A stretch of DNA of 39,844 nucleotides, from assembly GCA_020859755.1 (NCBI GenBank), contig JAJBVP010000248.1, positions 1 through 39,844 of the forward strand, given 5' to 3'. The notes beneath the pieces were generated by a model. It searched no databases and was not told where the DNA came from. It saw nothing but the letters and a program-made list of their open reading frames with translations. Each line of letters begins with the position of its first letter. Positions within the stretch are counted from its first letter, which is position 1. Below are positions 17,189 through 25,662 of the stretch, piece after piece. The DNA is from Bacteroidales bacterium. GTDB lineage: Bacteria; Bacteroidota; Bacteroidia; Bacteroidales; Muribaculaceae. The translations under genes were made by a program, and so were the position numbers.

Positions 17189-17761
17189 CTACTCTTGGGA
17201 GTAGGCTACGGGGGTGGCGAGCATCGGGGCGATGGTGGTAAGGTAGTAGTCGAGGCGACCCTCGTTGCGCAGCTTTGTCAGCAGTTCAAGGCCGTCGAGC
17301 GATCCGATACGGTCGCGATTGGACTGGTAATAATTGATAGCGGCCCATAGCGAGTGGTACTGCATTGAGGAGGAGTAGACAGGAGATTGTGCGTCCATCG
17401 CGTAGATAGCGGCAGCGGCCAGGTAGGCCACGAGCACCTCGCGATTCTCCATCAGTGGGTAAATCTCGTTGCCGAGCGACAGCGTGATATGGTCGGTGAG
17501 ATCCATCCAAGCCACGAGAAACCGAGAAGCCTCCTCGCGCTCGTCCTCGCTCTCTTCGCTCTGCGGGGCCTCCAACAGCCAATGGGCACACCGCAGAGCC
17601 GCCGCGTCGTAACAATCGGGATTGGAGCAAGCCTGCAACTTCTCGAGTGAGGGAACGAGAGGTGCTCCGATTTGGGCCGAGGTGGCAACCCCGGGGGTAG
17701 CTTGCGCCATTGTAAGCGCGCTTATGGCGATGGCCGTGGCCAGAGAGAGTAAAGTTTTCAT
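17189..17761 (-). CDS. secreted protein of unknown function
   Basis: A 190-residue protein with a clear signal peptide (MKTLLSLATAIAISALTMAQA, cleavage near 19-21) and a mostly helical, acidic mature part. Two cysteines lie close together (ACSNPDCYDAAALRC). I recognise no domain. It is monocistronic, between the tandem repeat and the purH spacer, and its codon use looks like that of its neighbours. Real coding is supported by the signal peptide and length; the function is open. Confidence 0.7.
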   Translation of the reverse strand: MKTLLSLATAIAISALTMAQATPGVATSAQIGAPLVPSLEKLQACSNPDCYDAAALRCAHWLLEAPQSEESEDEREEASRFLVAWMDLTDHITLSLGNEIYPLMENREVLVAYLAAAAIYAMDAQSPVYSSSMQYHSLWAAINYYQSNRDRIGSLDGLELLTKLRNEGRLDYYLTTIAPMLATPVAYSQE

Positions 17762-17957
17762 ATCCCGTGCGTTGTTTTAAGGGTTAGTGTCACTATTACA
17801 ACAATTTACCTCCATGTTAAAGTTTAGCCTCGCATACACAAATAACGTTAACGACCACATGGGACGCCCGTCTCACTCGTCGCCTGGCAAGGGGCGAATC
17901 TTATGAAATTTCACAAATTAATTTCCGGGATTTAATTAATGTGTGGGGGAATTTTTG

Positions 17958-17965
17958 TAAATTCG
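17958..17965 (+). promoter_or_regulatory. probable -7 box of purH
   Basis: TAAATTCG differs from TAnnTTTG at one base and lies 66 nt before the purH ATG. No convincing -33 box was found. The ORF-track extension of purH runs through this box, which argues against the upstream start. Confidence 0.4.
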
Positions 17966-18031
17966 CGGTCGAGTTTCACAGTATTTATACTAAACGCAAG
18001 TAACAGAATCATTTATCATAAAAGATTGTTT

Positions 18032-19570
18032 ATGGCGCAACCCAAGAAGATTAAAACAGCACTCGTGTCGGTGTTCCACAAGGACGCTGGCTTGGACGAA
18101 ATCATCCGCACGCTCGCAGCCGACGGCGTGAAGTTCCTCTCCACTGGTGGCACTCAATCATTTATCGAATCGTTGGGTATCCCCTGCGAGGCCGTTGAAG
18201 ATCTTACCGGTTACCCGTCGATTCTTGGGGGTCGCGTCAAGACATTGCACCCCAAAGTGTTCGGTGGCATCCTCAATCGTCGCGAAAACGCCGGCGACCA
18301 GGAGCAGATCGCCCAATACGAAATCCCTGAGATCGACCTTGTGATTGTCGACCTCTATCCCTTTGAGGCGACGGTAGCCTCCGGCGCGTCCCACGCCGAC
18401 ATCATCGAGAAAATCGACATCGGTGGCATCTCGCTCATCCGAGCCGCCGCCAAGAACTACGCCGACGTGGCCATCGTGGCCTCCAAGGCCCAATATCAGC
18501 CCTTCCTCGAGATGATCAAGGCGCAAGGCGCGGCCACCACCGAGGAACAACGCCGCTGGCTTGCCAAGGAGGCCTTCAAGGTGTCCTCGGGCTACGACAG
18601 CCACATTTTCAACTACTTTGACTCTCTGGAGGACGAGGCAGTTCCCTCGGCCCTGCGTCTGGCCATCGACGGCTCCAAGGCAATGCGTTACGGCGAGAAT
18701 CCCCACCAGAAGGGAGTGTTCGCGGGCGACTTGAACGCTATGTTCGACCAGCTCCACGGCAAGGAGATCTCCTACAACAACCTTTTGGACATCGATGCCG
18801 CAGTGTCGCTGATCGGTGAGTTCCAGGAGCCCACCTTCGCCATCCTCAAGCACAACAACGCATGTGGCCTCGCCACTCGCCCCACGATGGTGGAGGCGTG
18901 GAAGGATGCCCTGGCTGGCGACCCCGTGAGTGCCTTCGGAGGCGTGCTGATCGCCAACCGCGAGATCGACGCCGCTGCAGCCGAGGAGATCAACAAGATT
19001 TTCTTCGAGGTGATCATCGCCCCCTCCTACACCCCCGAAGCTCTCGAAATTCTGAAACAGAAAAAGAACCGCATAATCCTCGTGCAGAAGCAACAGAACA
19101 CGTCCAAGCGTCAGGTGCGCACCGTGCTTAACGGGGCCCTGATTCAGGACCGCGACCTGCGCGTGGAGACCCCCGCCGACCTCACTCCCATGACCAAGGC
19201 CGTGCCCACCGACGATCAGGTCGCCGACTTGCTTTTCGCCAACAAGATCGTGAAGCAATCCAAGAGCAACGCCATCGTGCTCGCTCGCGGCGGCCAGTTG
19301 ATCGCCTCGGGTGTGGGCCAGACCTCGCGTGTCGATGCCCTTAAGCACGCTATCGAGAAGGCCCACTCCTTCGGTTTCGACCTCAAGGGTGCTGTCATGG
19401 CCTCCGACGCGTTCTTCCCCTTCGGCGACTGCGTGGAGATTGCCCACAAGGAGGGCGTGACCGCCGTGATTCAGCCCGGCGGCTCGGTGCGCGACCAGGA
19501 ATCCATCGACTATTGCGACGCCAATGGTGTGGCCATGGTGAAAACCGGCATCCGCCACTTCAAGCACTAA
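18032..19570 (+). CDS. purH: bifunctional AICAR transformylase / IMP cyclohydrolase
   Basis: Catalyses the last two steps of IMP synthesis. At 512 aa from ATG 18032 (MAQPKKIKTALVSVFHKD), it has the N-terminal MGS-like cyclohydrolase domain (LSTGGTQSFIESLG, GGRVKTLHPKVFGGIL) and the C-terminal AICAR transformylase domain (RYGENPHQKGVF, LKHNNACGLA, SDAFFPFGDCVEIA, QPGGSVRDQESID). The track's start at 17939 would add 31 residues over the promoter. It precedes mreB, the standard Bacteroidetes order, separated by about 140 nt of repeat-rich spacer. Confidence 0.97.
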   Translation: MAQPKKIKTALVSVFHKDAGLDEIIRTLAADGVKFLSTGGTQSFIESLGIPCEAVEDLTGYPSILGGRVKTLHPKVFGGILNRRENAGDQEQIAQYEIPEIDLVIVDLYPFEATVASGASHADIIEKIDIGGISLIRAAAKNYADVAIVASKAQYQPFLEMIKAQGAATTEEQRRWLAKEAFKVSSGYDSHIFNYFDSLEDEAVPSALRLAIDGSKAMRYGENPHQKGVFAGDLNAMFDQLHGKEISYNNLLDIDAAVSLIGEFQEPTFAILKHNNACGLATRPTMVEAWKDALAGDPVSAFGGVLIANREIDAAAAEEINKIFFEVIIAPSYTPEALEILKQKKNRIILVQKQQNTSKRQVRTVLNGALIQDRDLRVETPADLTPMTKAVPTDDQVADLLFANKIVKQSKSNAIVLARGGQLIASGVGQTSRVDALKHAIEKAHSFGFDLKGAVMASDAFFPFGDCVEIAHKEGVTAVIQPGGSVRDQESIDYCDANGVAMVKTGIRHFKH

Positions 19571-19589
19571 CGACTCCCCCCTCTTTAAT

Positions 19590-19700
19590 CCTTTAATCTT
19601 TTCATCCTTTAAAGGAGGAAAGGAATAAAGGCCATTCACTGAAAACTTGAAACTAGAAACTATAAACTAGAAACTTGAAAATAGAAACTAGAAACTTTTA
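19590..19700 (+). repeat. two repeat elements between purH and mreB
   Basis: First (19590-19631), a dyad whose left arm CCTTTAATCTTTTCATCC can pair with AAGGAGGAAAGGAATAAAGG, related to the 17113 repeat. Second (19639-19700), a heptamer array CTGAAAA, CTTGAAA, CTAGAAA, CTATAAA, CTAGAAA, CTTGAAA, ATAGAAA, CTAGAAA with an exact 7-nt period, ending 9-10 nt before the mreB start codon. Confidence 0.85.
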
Positions 19701-19708
19701 ACTCCATA

Positions 19709-20725
19709 ATGCGCTTATTCTCATTAACAAAAGAAATAGCCATCGACCTTGGCACCGCCAACACGATCATCATCCACAACGGCAAGATCGTGATTGACGA
19801 GCCCTCGATCGTGGCCCTTGACCGTCGTACCGACAAGCTCATCGCAGTGGGCAAGGAAGCCCATCTGATGCAGGGCAAAGAAAATCCCAACGTCTACACC
19901 GTTCGCCCGTTGCGCAAGGGAGTGATCGCCGACTTCAACGCTGCCGAGCTTATGATACGCGGTTTTGTCAAGAAAGCATCCACCAAGAGCTGGTTCTCCC
20001 CCTCGCTGCGTATGGTGGTAGGTATTCCCTCCGGCTCGACCGAGGTAGAGATCCGTGCCGTGCGCGACTCCTCGGAGCACGCTGGAGGCCGTGACGTGTA
20101 CATGATTTACGAGCCCATGGCGGCCGCCCTGGGTATCGGCCTTGATGTAGAGGCCGCCGAGGGCAACATGATTGTGGATATCGGTGGCGGAACCTCGGAG
20201 ATCGCCGTGATCTCCCTGGGCGGTATCGTCACCCAGAAATCTATCGCCGTGGCAGGTGACGACCTTACCGACGACATCCAGAGCCACATGCGCCGCGCCC
20301 ACAACGTGAAGGTAGGCGAGCGCACGGCCGAGCAGATCAAGTTCCACGTCGGTGCCGCGTTGACCGAGCTTGACAATCCCCCGGAGGACTTCATCGTGCA
20401 TGGTCCCAACCAGATGACAGCCCTGCCTATGGAGGTGCCGGTATCCTATCAGGAGATCGCCCACTGTATCGAGAAATCGATCTCCAAGATCGAGGCTGCC
20501 GTGCTGTCGGCGCTGGAGGACACCCCTCCCGAGCTGTACGCCGACATCGTGCGCAACGGAATCTGGCTGGCTGGTGGCGGCGCGTTGATTCGCGGTCTCG
20601 ACAAGCGTTTGACCGACAAGATCGGCGTGCAGTTCCACGTGGCCGAGGATCCCCTGCTGGCTGTGGCAAAGGGCACAGGCGTTGCTCTGAAGAATATTCA
20701 GAACTTCTCCTTCCTCATCCGATAA
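19709..20725 (+). CDS. mreB: rod-shape actin homologue MreB
   Basis: Bacterial actin that guides the elongasome. Its 338 residues have the actin ATPase motifs IAIDLGTANTII (phosphate 1), MIVDIGGGTSEIAVISLGG (phosphate 2), YEPMAAALGIG (connect 1) and GIWLAGGGALIRGLDKRL (adenosine). It begins the mreBCD-mrdA-rodA cluster. The ATG lies just after the CTAGAAA heptamer array. Confidence 0.97.
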   Translation: MRLFSLTKEIAIDLGTANTIIIHNGKIVIDEPSIVALDRRTDKLIAVGKEAHLMQGKENPNVYTVRPLRKGVIADFNAAELMIRGFVKKASTKSWFSPSLRMVVGIPSGSTEVEIRAVRDSSEHAGGRDVYMIYEPMAAALGIGLDVEAAEGNMIVDIGGGTSEIAVISLGGIVTQKSIAVAGDDLTDDIQSHMRRAHNVKVGERTAEQIKFHVGAALTELDNPPEDFIVHGPNQMTALPMEVPVSYQEIAHCIEKSISKIEAAVLSALEDTPPELYADIVRNGIWLAGGGALIRGLDKRLTDKIGVQFHVAEDPLLAVAKGTGVALKNIQNFSFLIR

Positions 20726-20734
20726 AGCCCATTC

Positions 20735-20809
20735 CCTTAAAGATTTAACGTTTTAAAGATTGGATTCATTAAACCATTAAAACTTTATGTCCGTTTAAAT
20801 CCTTAAAGG
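20735..20809 (+). repeat. AT-rich dyad between mreB and mreC
   Basis: CCTTAAAGATTTAACG (20735-20750) and CGTTTAAATCCTTAAAGG (20792-20809) are near-perfect inverted copies, leaving a 41-nt AT-rich loop with more TTAAA words. It would form a stable hairpin in the mRNA between mreB and mreC and could set their relative expression (inference). Confidence 0.65.
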
Positions 20810-20822
20810 ATTGTAACAGCCG

Positions 20823-21686
20823 ATGCGTAGCCTGCTCAACTTCTTAATGCGCTTTAGCTCGGTGATAGTGTTCGCGTTCTACGTGATACTGTCGCTGATG
20901 CTGCTCTTCGACCGCAATCCCTACCATCACCACGTCTACATGACCTCGGCTGGGACTGTGGCCTCGGCAGTATATAAGCAGACCAACGCTGTGACCTCCT
21001 ACTTCCACCTCCACGACATCAACGAGGACTTGCAACGTCGCAACGCCTCGCTCGAGGCCGAGGTGATCGCCCTGCGCCATCAGCTCAGGCAGTACGAGGA
21101 GGTGATTTACGCCGACTCGATGACCGTCCCCGAGGCTCTCCACCCCTATTCGTTCATCATCGCCCACGTGATCAACAACTCCATCTCCAAGCCCTACAAC
21201 TATATCACCATAGAGAAGGGCACGCAGGACGGGGTGAAGCCCGAAATGGGCGTGGTGGACCAGAACGGCGTGGTAGGAGTGGTGAATGTCACCGGGGCGC
21301 ACAGCTCGCGCATCATCTCGCTGTTGAACCCCAACTTCCGCCTGTCGTGCCGCGTAAAGGGGAGCGACTCGTTTGGCTCGCTCGTGTGGGACGGCCGCAC
21401 CTACGAGGAAGCTATCCTCGAGGAGTTGCCCAAGCACACAAAGTTTCTCCCTGGCGACACCATCGTCACCTCGGGCTTCTCGGCCGTGTTCCCCGAGGGG
21501 ATACCCGTGGGCACCGTCATCGGACGCAGCCGAGAGGGCAACGACAACTTTTTCACCTTGCGTGTCAAGTTGTTGACCGACTTCTCCCAGCTGTCGACCG
21601 TGCGTATCATCGCCAACGCCCAGCTCGACGAGATCATCCAGGTGGAAAACGAAAACCTACCCAAAGAAGAATCAGAAGTGAATTAA
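20823..21686 (+). CDS. mreC: rod-shape-determining protein MreC
   Basis: Periplasmic elongasome scaffold anchored by one N-terminal helix (SVIVFAFYVILSLMLLF). Its 287 residues include a coiled coil (INEDLQRRNASLEAEVIALRHQLRQYEE) and the MreC beta-domain (GTQDGVKPEMGVVDQNGVVGVV, LPGDTIVTSGFSAVFPEGIPVGTV). It is 4 nt from mreD downstream. The start is fixed by position after the hairpin spacer and MRSLLNFLMRF. Confidence 0.95.
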   Translation: MRSLLNFLMRFSSVIVFAFYVILSLMLLFDRNPYHHHVYMTSAGTVASAVYKQTNAVTSYFHLHDINEDLQRRNASLEAEVIALRHQLRQYEEVIYADSMTVPEALHPYSFIIAHVINNSISKPYNYITIEKGTQDGVKPEMGVVDQNGVVGVVNVTGAHSSRIISLLNPNFRLSCRVKGSDSFGSLVWDGRTYEEAILEELPKHTKFLPGDTIVTSGFSAVFPEGIPVGTVIGRSREGNDNFFTLRVKLLTDFSQLSTVRIIANAQLDEIIQVENENLPKEESEVN

Positions 21687-21690
21687 CCCA

Positions 21691-22206
21691 ATGGCAAAAA
21701 CCGCACTCAACCTCGCAGTCCTCTTCGTGCTCCTGGCGCTGGCGCAGGTGGTGGTATTCAACCACCTCTTCCTGTTCGGCGTGGCGTTGCCGTTGGTGTT
21801 CATCTACTTTATAATACGCTTGCCGGTCACCCTCGGCGCCAACTGGTCGATGACCCTGGCGTTCCTGATGGGACTGACGATCGACATCTTCTCGGACACC
21901 CAAGGCATGAACGCCCTCGCGTGCACCATCTTCTGCACCCTGCGCAAGCCCGTGCTGAGGCTCTACTTCCCCCGCGAGGAGGATTTGACCAATCCCGAGC
22001 CGTCGATTCGCTCGCTGGGCATGGGTATCTTCATGAAGTACCTGATAACGATGGTGGTGATCTACTGCGCCCTGTACTTCTTGATCGAGCAGATGTCGCT
22101 GTTGAATCCCCTTAGGTGGCTGATACGGGTGGCCGCCTCGTCGGCCCTCACATTCGTGCTAATCCTCGGCATCGACTGCCTCACTCTCGGACGCTCACCT
22201 CGATAA
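21691..22206 (+). CDS. mreD: rod-shape-determining membrane protein MreD
   Basis: A 171-residue integral membrane protein with five or six hydrophobic segments. The motif GLTIDIFSDTQGMNALACTIFCTLRKPVLRLYFPRE matches MreD. It immediately precedes mrdA with no spacer (stop 22204-22206, next ATG 22207). Confidence 0.9.
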   Translation: MAKTALNLAVLFVLLALAQVVVFNHLFLFGVALPLVFIYFIIRLPVTLGANWSMTLAFLMGLTIDIFSDTQGMNALACTIFCTLRKPVLRLYFPREEDLTNPEPSIRSLGMGIFMKYLITMVVIYCALYFLIEQMSLLNPLRWLIRVAASSALTFVLILGIDCLTLGRSPR

Positions 22207-24072
22207 ATGAGAAAGGACTATCGACTGGAAAAACGTAAATATGTGATCGCGGGATTCCTTCTCGTGGTCGCTTTCATATTTGCCGTGCGGCTTTACGAGT
22301 TGCAGTTGGGCGACTCCCGTTACAAGGAGTTTGCCGACATCAACGCGTTCCTCAAAAAGACCCAATACCCCTCTCGCGGGCTTATCTACGACCGCAACGA
22401 CGAGCTGATTGTCTTCAACCAGCCCGCCTACGACGTGATGATGATCCCCCGCGACGTCAAGGATCTCGACACGCTTGAATTCTGCCAAACCCTCGGGCTG
22501 ACCAAGGAGCAGCTGCTCAAGCGCTTCGACGACATGAAGGACAAGCGTCTCAACCCCGGCTACTCCACCTACACGCCTCAGAAGTTGATCTCCCACCTCT
22601 CGGCACAGGAGTACGGCCGCCTGCAGGAGAAACTCTACCGTTTCCCCGGCTTCTTTATCCAGCAGCGTATCCTCCGTCAGTACAACCACACCTCGGCTGG
22701 CAACATCCTTGGCAACATCGGCGAGGTGGGCCCGCGCGACATCGAGCGTGACCCCTACTACCAGCGCGGCGATTACAAGGGCGACCAAGGCATCGAAAAG
22801 AGCTACGAGGAGCACCTGCGCGGCGTGAAGGGGGTGGAGATCCTTATCCGCGACGCTCATGGCCGCATCAAGGGACGCTACAACAACGGAGCCAACGACG
22901 TGGCCCCGATCTCGGGTCGCAACCTCAAGCTAAGTATCGACATCAATCTCCAGCAATACGCCGAGAGCCTGATGGTCAACAAGATAGGTGCTGTGGTGGC
23001 GATTGAGCCCGCTACGGGCGAGATTCTGGCCATGGTATCGTCGCCCACCTATGATCCCAACTTGCTGGTGGGTCGCCAGCGCGGCAAAAATTACGCCATG
23101 CTGCAGGCCGACCCCGAGAAGCCGCTCTTCGACCGCGCGCTGATGGGCGCTTATCCTCCCGGCTCCACATTCAAGCCCAGCCAGGGCCTGATCCTGCTCC
23201 AGGAGGGGATTATCACCCTGAGCACCCAGTACCCCTGCTACCGCGGATATATCAACGGTGGATTGCGCGTGGGTTGCCACGGCCACGGCTCGCCATTGGC
23301 CCTGAAACCAGCCCTGCAGACGTCGTGTAACGCTTTCTTCTGCTGGGGCTTGAAGAATATGCTCGACACCAAGAGAGATAAATACGGCTCGGCCGCCAAC
23401 GCTTTTGAGGTGTGGAAAAACCACCTGGTGTCGCTCGGTTACGGTTACAAATTGGGCGTAGACCTCCCCAGCGAGGGTCGAGGATTCATCCCCAACGCCA
23501 AATTCTACAACAAGATTTACGGCGAGAATCACTGGAGCGCCAACACGATCATCTCCATCGCCATCGGCCAGGGCGAGATCCTGGCGACACCGCTCCAGAT
23601 CGCCAACCTGTGCGCCACGATCGCCAACCGCGGCTGGTTCATCACTCCTCACGTGGTCAAAGAGATTGAGGACACGGTGATGGATCCCGAATTGTTGCGC
23701 AAGCGCATCCCCACAATCGACCACCAGCACTTTGAGGACGTGGCCGAGGGCATGCGTATGGCCGTCACCGGTGGCACATGCCGATTGGCCAATCTGCCCG
23801 ACATCGAGGTGTGCGGCAAGACGGGTACCGCCCAGAATCCCCACGGCAAGGACCACTCGGCGTTCATCGGCTTCGCCCCGTATCACGACCCCAAGATAGC
23901 GGTGTGTGTCTACGTCGAGAACGCCGGCTTCGGCGCCACTTTCGGCGTGCCAATCGGCTCGCTCGTGATGGAGAAATACCTCAATGGCGAAATCTCCCCC
24001 TCGCGCAAATATATCGAGGAACGAATGCTCAATTCCAACACCAAGATCTACAGTGGAGTTAAGAAACACTAA
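22207..24072 (+). CDS. mrdA: penicillin-binding protein 2 (elongasome transpeptidase)
   Basis: Class B PBP that cross-links peptidoglycan with RodA during elongation. Its 621 residues include an N-terminal anchor (KYVIAGFLLVVAFIFAVRLYELQL), a PBP dimerisation domain starting at YPSRGLIYDRNDELIVFN, and a transpeptidase domain with the catalytic SxxK at STFK (Ser320, Lys323), SCN at 373-375 and KTG at 538-540 (CGKTGTAQNP). All three motifs are intact. The last 20 nt overlap rodA. Confidence 0.96.
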   Translation: MRKDYRLEKRKYVIAGFLLVVAFIFAVRLYELQLGDSRYKEFADINAFLKKTQYPSRGLIYDRNDELIVFNQPAYDVMMIPRDVKDLDTLEFCQTLGLTKEQLLKRFDDMKDKRLNPGYSTYTPQKLISHLSAQEYGRLQEKLYRFPGFFIQQRILRQYNHTSAGNILGNIGEVGPRDIERDPYYQRGDYKGDQGIEKSYEEHLRGVKGVEILIRDAHGRIKGRYNNGANDVAPISGRNLKLSIDINLQQYAESLMVNKIGAVVAIEPATGEILAMVSSPTYDPNLLVGRQRGKNYAMLQADPEKPLFDRALMGAYPPGSTFKPSQGLILLQEGIITLSTQYPCYRGYINGGLRVGCHGHGSPLALKPALQTSCNAFFCWGLKNMLDTKRDKYGSAANAFEVWKNHLVSLGYGYKLGVDLPSEGRGFIPNAKFYNKIYGENHWSANTIISIAIGQGEILATPLQIANLCATIANRGWFITPHVVKEIEDTVMDPELLRKRIPTIDHQHFEDVAEGMRMAVTGGTCRLANLPDIEVCGKTGTAQNPHGKDHSAFIGFAPYHDPKIAVCVYVENAGFGATFGVPIGSLVMEKYLNGEISPSRKYIEERMLNSNTKIYSGVKKH

Positions 24073-25522
24073 ACAGCAATCCCCGTGGCGGTCGGTCGAC
24101 TGGATCACCGTCGTGCTTTACCTGGTGCTCGTGCTGATGGGCGCCCTGAGCATCTATGCGGCGAGCTATGAGTTTGACGGCACCTCGTTCTGGGATTTCC
24201 AAGGCTTCTCGGGAAAGCAGATCCACTGGATTGGCGTGGCCCTTGTGGTGGCGTTGATAGTGATGCTGATCGACGCCCGCATGTACGACACCTACGCCTA
24301 CCCGATATACGTGGCGATGATAGGCCTGCTTGTGGTGACGATATTCATCGCCCCCGACGTCAAGGGGTCGCGCTCGTGGATTGTGCTGGGCTCGTTCTCC
24401 ATCCAGCCCGCCGAGTTCGCCAAATTCGCCACGGCGTTGGCCCTGGCCAAGCTGTTCAGCGGCTACGGCTTCTCGCTCAACGCCAAGACCTCCAACTATG
24501 CCCGCGCCCTGGGTGTCATCTTCCTCCCCGTGGTGCTGATCCTTGCCCAAAAGGAGACAGGCTCGGCATTGGCCTACATGGCCCTGTTCTTCGTGCTCTA
24601 CCGCGAGGGCATGAGCGGATTGACGCTGCTGGCGGCACTGTTTGCCGTGGTGATTTTCGTCGTGTCGGTGAAATACTCCGAGGGTATTACGATGGGTATC
24701 CCCACGGGCGAGTTTGCCGTGTTCATAATCATCATGGTGATCATGCTGGGGATGCTTCTGATCTACTGCAAGAACCTGGAGGTGACGCGCAACGTGCTGA
24801 TATGGTTCGTGGGGACGGCCGTGATAGCTTGCGTGGTCGAGCTGTTGGGCGTAGAGGTGCCCGGCACATGGTTCTTCCTCGGCGTGATAGGCGTGGCCGC
24901 TGTCTACTGCATGGTGGAATTCCTTCGCGCTCCTATGCAGAAGCTGATGATCACCATCGCCACCGTCGTGCTGTCGATCACATTCCTGTTCTCGGTCAAT
25001 TACGTGTTCAACAACGTGCTTGAGCCCCACCAGCAGATGCGTATCAAGGTAACCCTCGGCCTCGAGGAGGACCTGCGCGGGGCGGGCTACAACGTCAACC
25101 AGTCGAAAATAGCCATCGGCTCCGGTGGTTTCCTGGGCAAAGGATTCCTCAAAGGTACCCAGACCAAGATGTCATACGTGCCCGAACAGCACACCGACTT
25201 CATCTTCTGCACCATCGGCGAGGAGGAAGGCTTCTGGGGCACGATGACCGTCATGGCCCTGTTCGTGATCCTGATATTGAGGGTGATATGGCTCTCGGAG
25301 CGGCAACCCACCACCTTCTCGCGCGTCTACGGCTACTGCGTGGCCAGCATCCTTATTTTCCACTTCTGCATCAACATCGGCATGGTGATCGGCATCTGCC
25401 CGGTGATCGGCATCCCGTTGCCGTTCTTCTCCTACGGCGGCTCCTCGCTGCTTGGTTTCACCCTGCTTCTCTTCGTGTTCTTGCGCCTCGACGCCGCCCG
25501 CCGCGACTCCCTCGCCTACTGA
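24053..25522 (+). CDS. rodA: rod-shape protein RodA (SEDS glycosyltransferase)
   Basis: SEDS-family peptidoglycan glycan polymerase, partner of PBP2. From GTG 24053 the protein has 489 residues with about ten membrane helices. Family motifs include GSRSWIVLGSFSIQPAEFAKF, a DLRGAGYNVNQSKIAIGSGGFLGKGFLKGTQTK loop and GIPLPFFSYGGSSLLGF. The track's ATG 23984 lies 89 nt inside mrdA and would add 23 unlikely residues; GTG 24053 gives VELRNTKQQSPWRSVDW, which fits the family N-terminus. It is longer than E. coli RodA because of extra segments around the middle (KYSEGITMG...VCCVVELLGVEV region), seen also in other Bacteroidetes. Confidence 0.93.
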   Translation: MELRNTKQQSPWRSVDWITVVLYLVLVLMGALSIYAASYEFDGTSFWDFQGFSGKQIHWIGVALVVALIVMLIDARMYDTYAYPIYVAMIGLLVVTIFIAPDVKGSRSWIVLGSFSIQPAEFAKFATALALAKLFSGYGFSLNAKTSNYARALGVIFLPVVLILAQKETGSALAYMALFFVLYREGMSGLTLLAALFAVVIFVVSVKYSEGITMGIPTGEFAVFIIIMVIMLGMLLIYCKNLEVTRNVLIWFVGTAVIACVVELLGVEVPGTWFFLGVIGVAAVYCMVEFLRAPMQKLMITIATVVLSITFLFSVNYVFNNVLEPHQQMRIKVTLGLEEDLRGAGYNVNQSKIAIGSGGFLGKGFLKGTQTKMSYVPEQHTDFIFCTIGEEEGFWGTMTVMALFVILILRVIWLSERQPTTFSRVYGYCVASILIFHFCINIGMVIGICPVIGIPLPFFSYGGSSLLGFTLLLFVFLRLDAARRDSLAY

Positions 25523-25552
25523 TCCCCGTCTCCCTCGCCTACCACCCCATCC

Positions 25553-25651
25553 CACTATACTGGCAACAAATCGCCCAAAACCTTCCACTATAGTGAAAAC
25601 TTTCCCCCGATTTTCTACCACTATATCGGAAACTTTTGTATCTTTGCAAAA
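25553..25651 (+). promoter_or_regulatory. three 33-bp iterons and promoter of the AAA_14 gene
   Basis: CACTATAnnGnnAAC occurs at 25553, 25586 and 25619, an exact 33-bp period, about three helical turns. The middle copy is extended to TTCCACTATAGTGAAAA, nearly a perfect palindrome. TATCTTTG at 25639-25646 is a -7 box, and the third iteron lies between the -33 position and this box. A protein binding cooperatively on one face of the helix would block the promoter. The repeat is seen; the regulator is unknown, and the ATPase itself is one candidate. Confidence 0.65.
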
Positions 25652-25662
25652 AATCTCTCACC

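Noticed and set aside
18158-19639. 493-aa minus-strand ORF opposite purH
   Set aside because: Long only because GC-rich codons suppress stops in this frame; low-complexity His/Val/Gly-rich product, and purH is certain.
22930-24108. 392-aa minus-strand ORF opposite mrdA
   Set aside because: Antisense shadow of PBP2 with no domain pattern.
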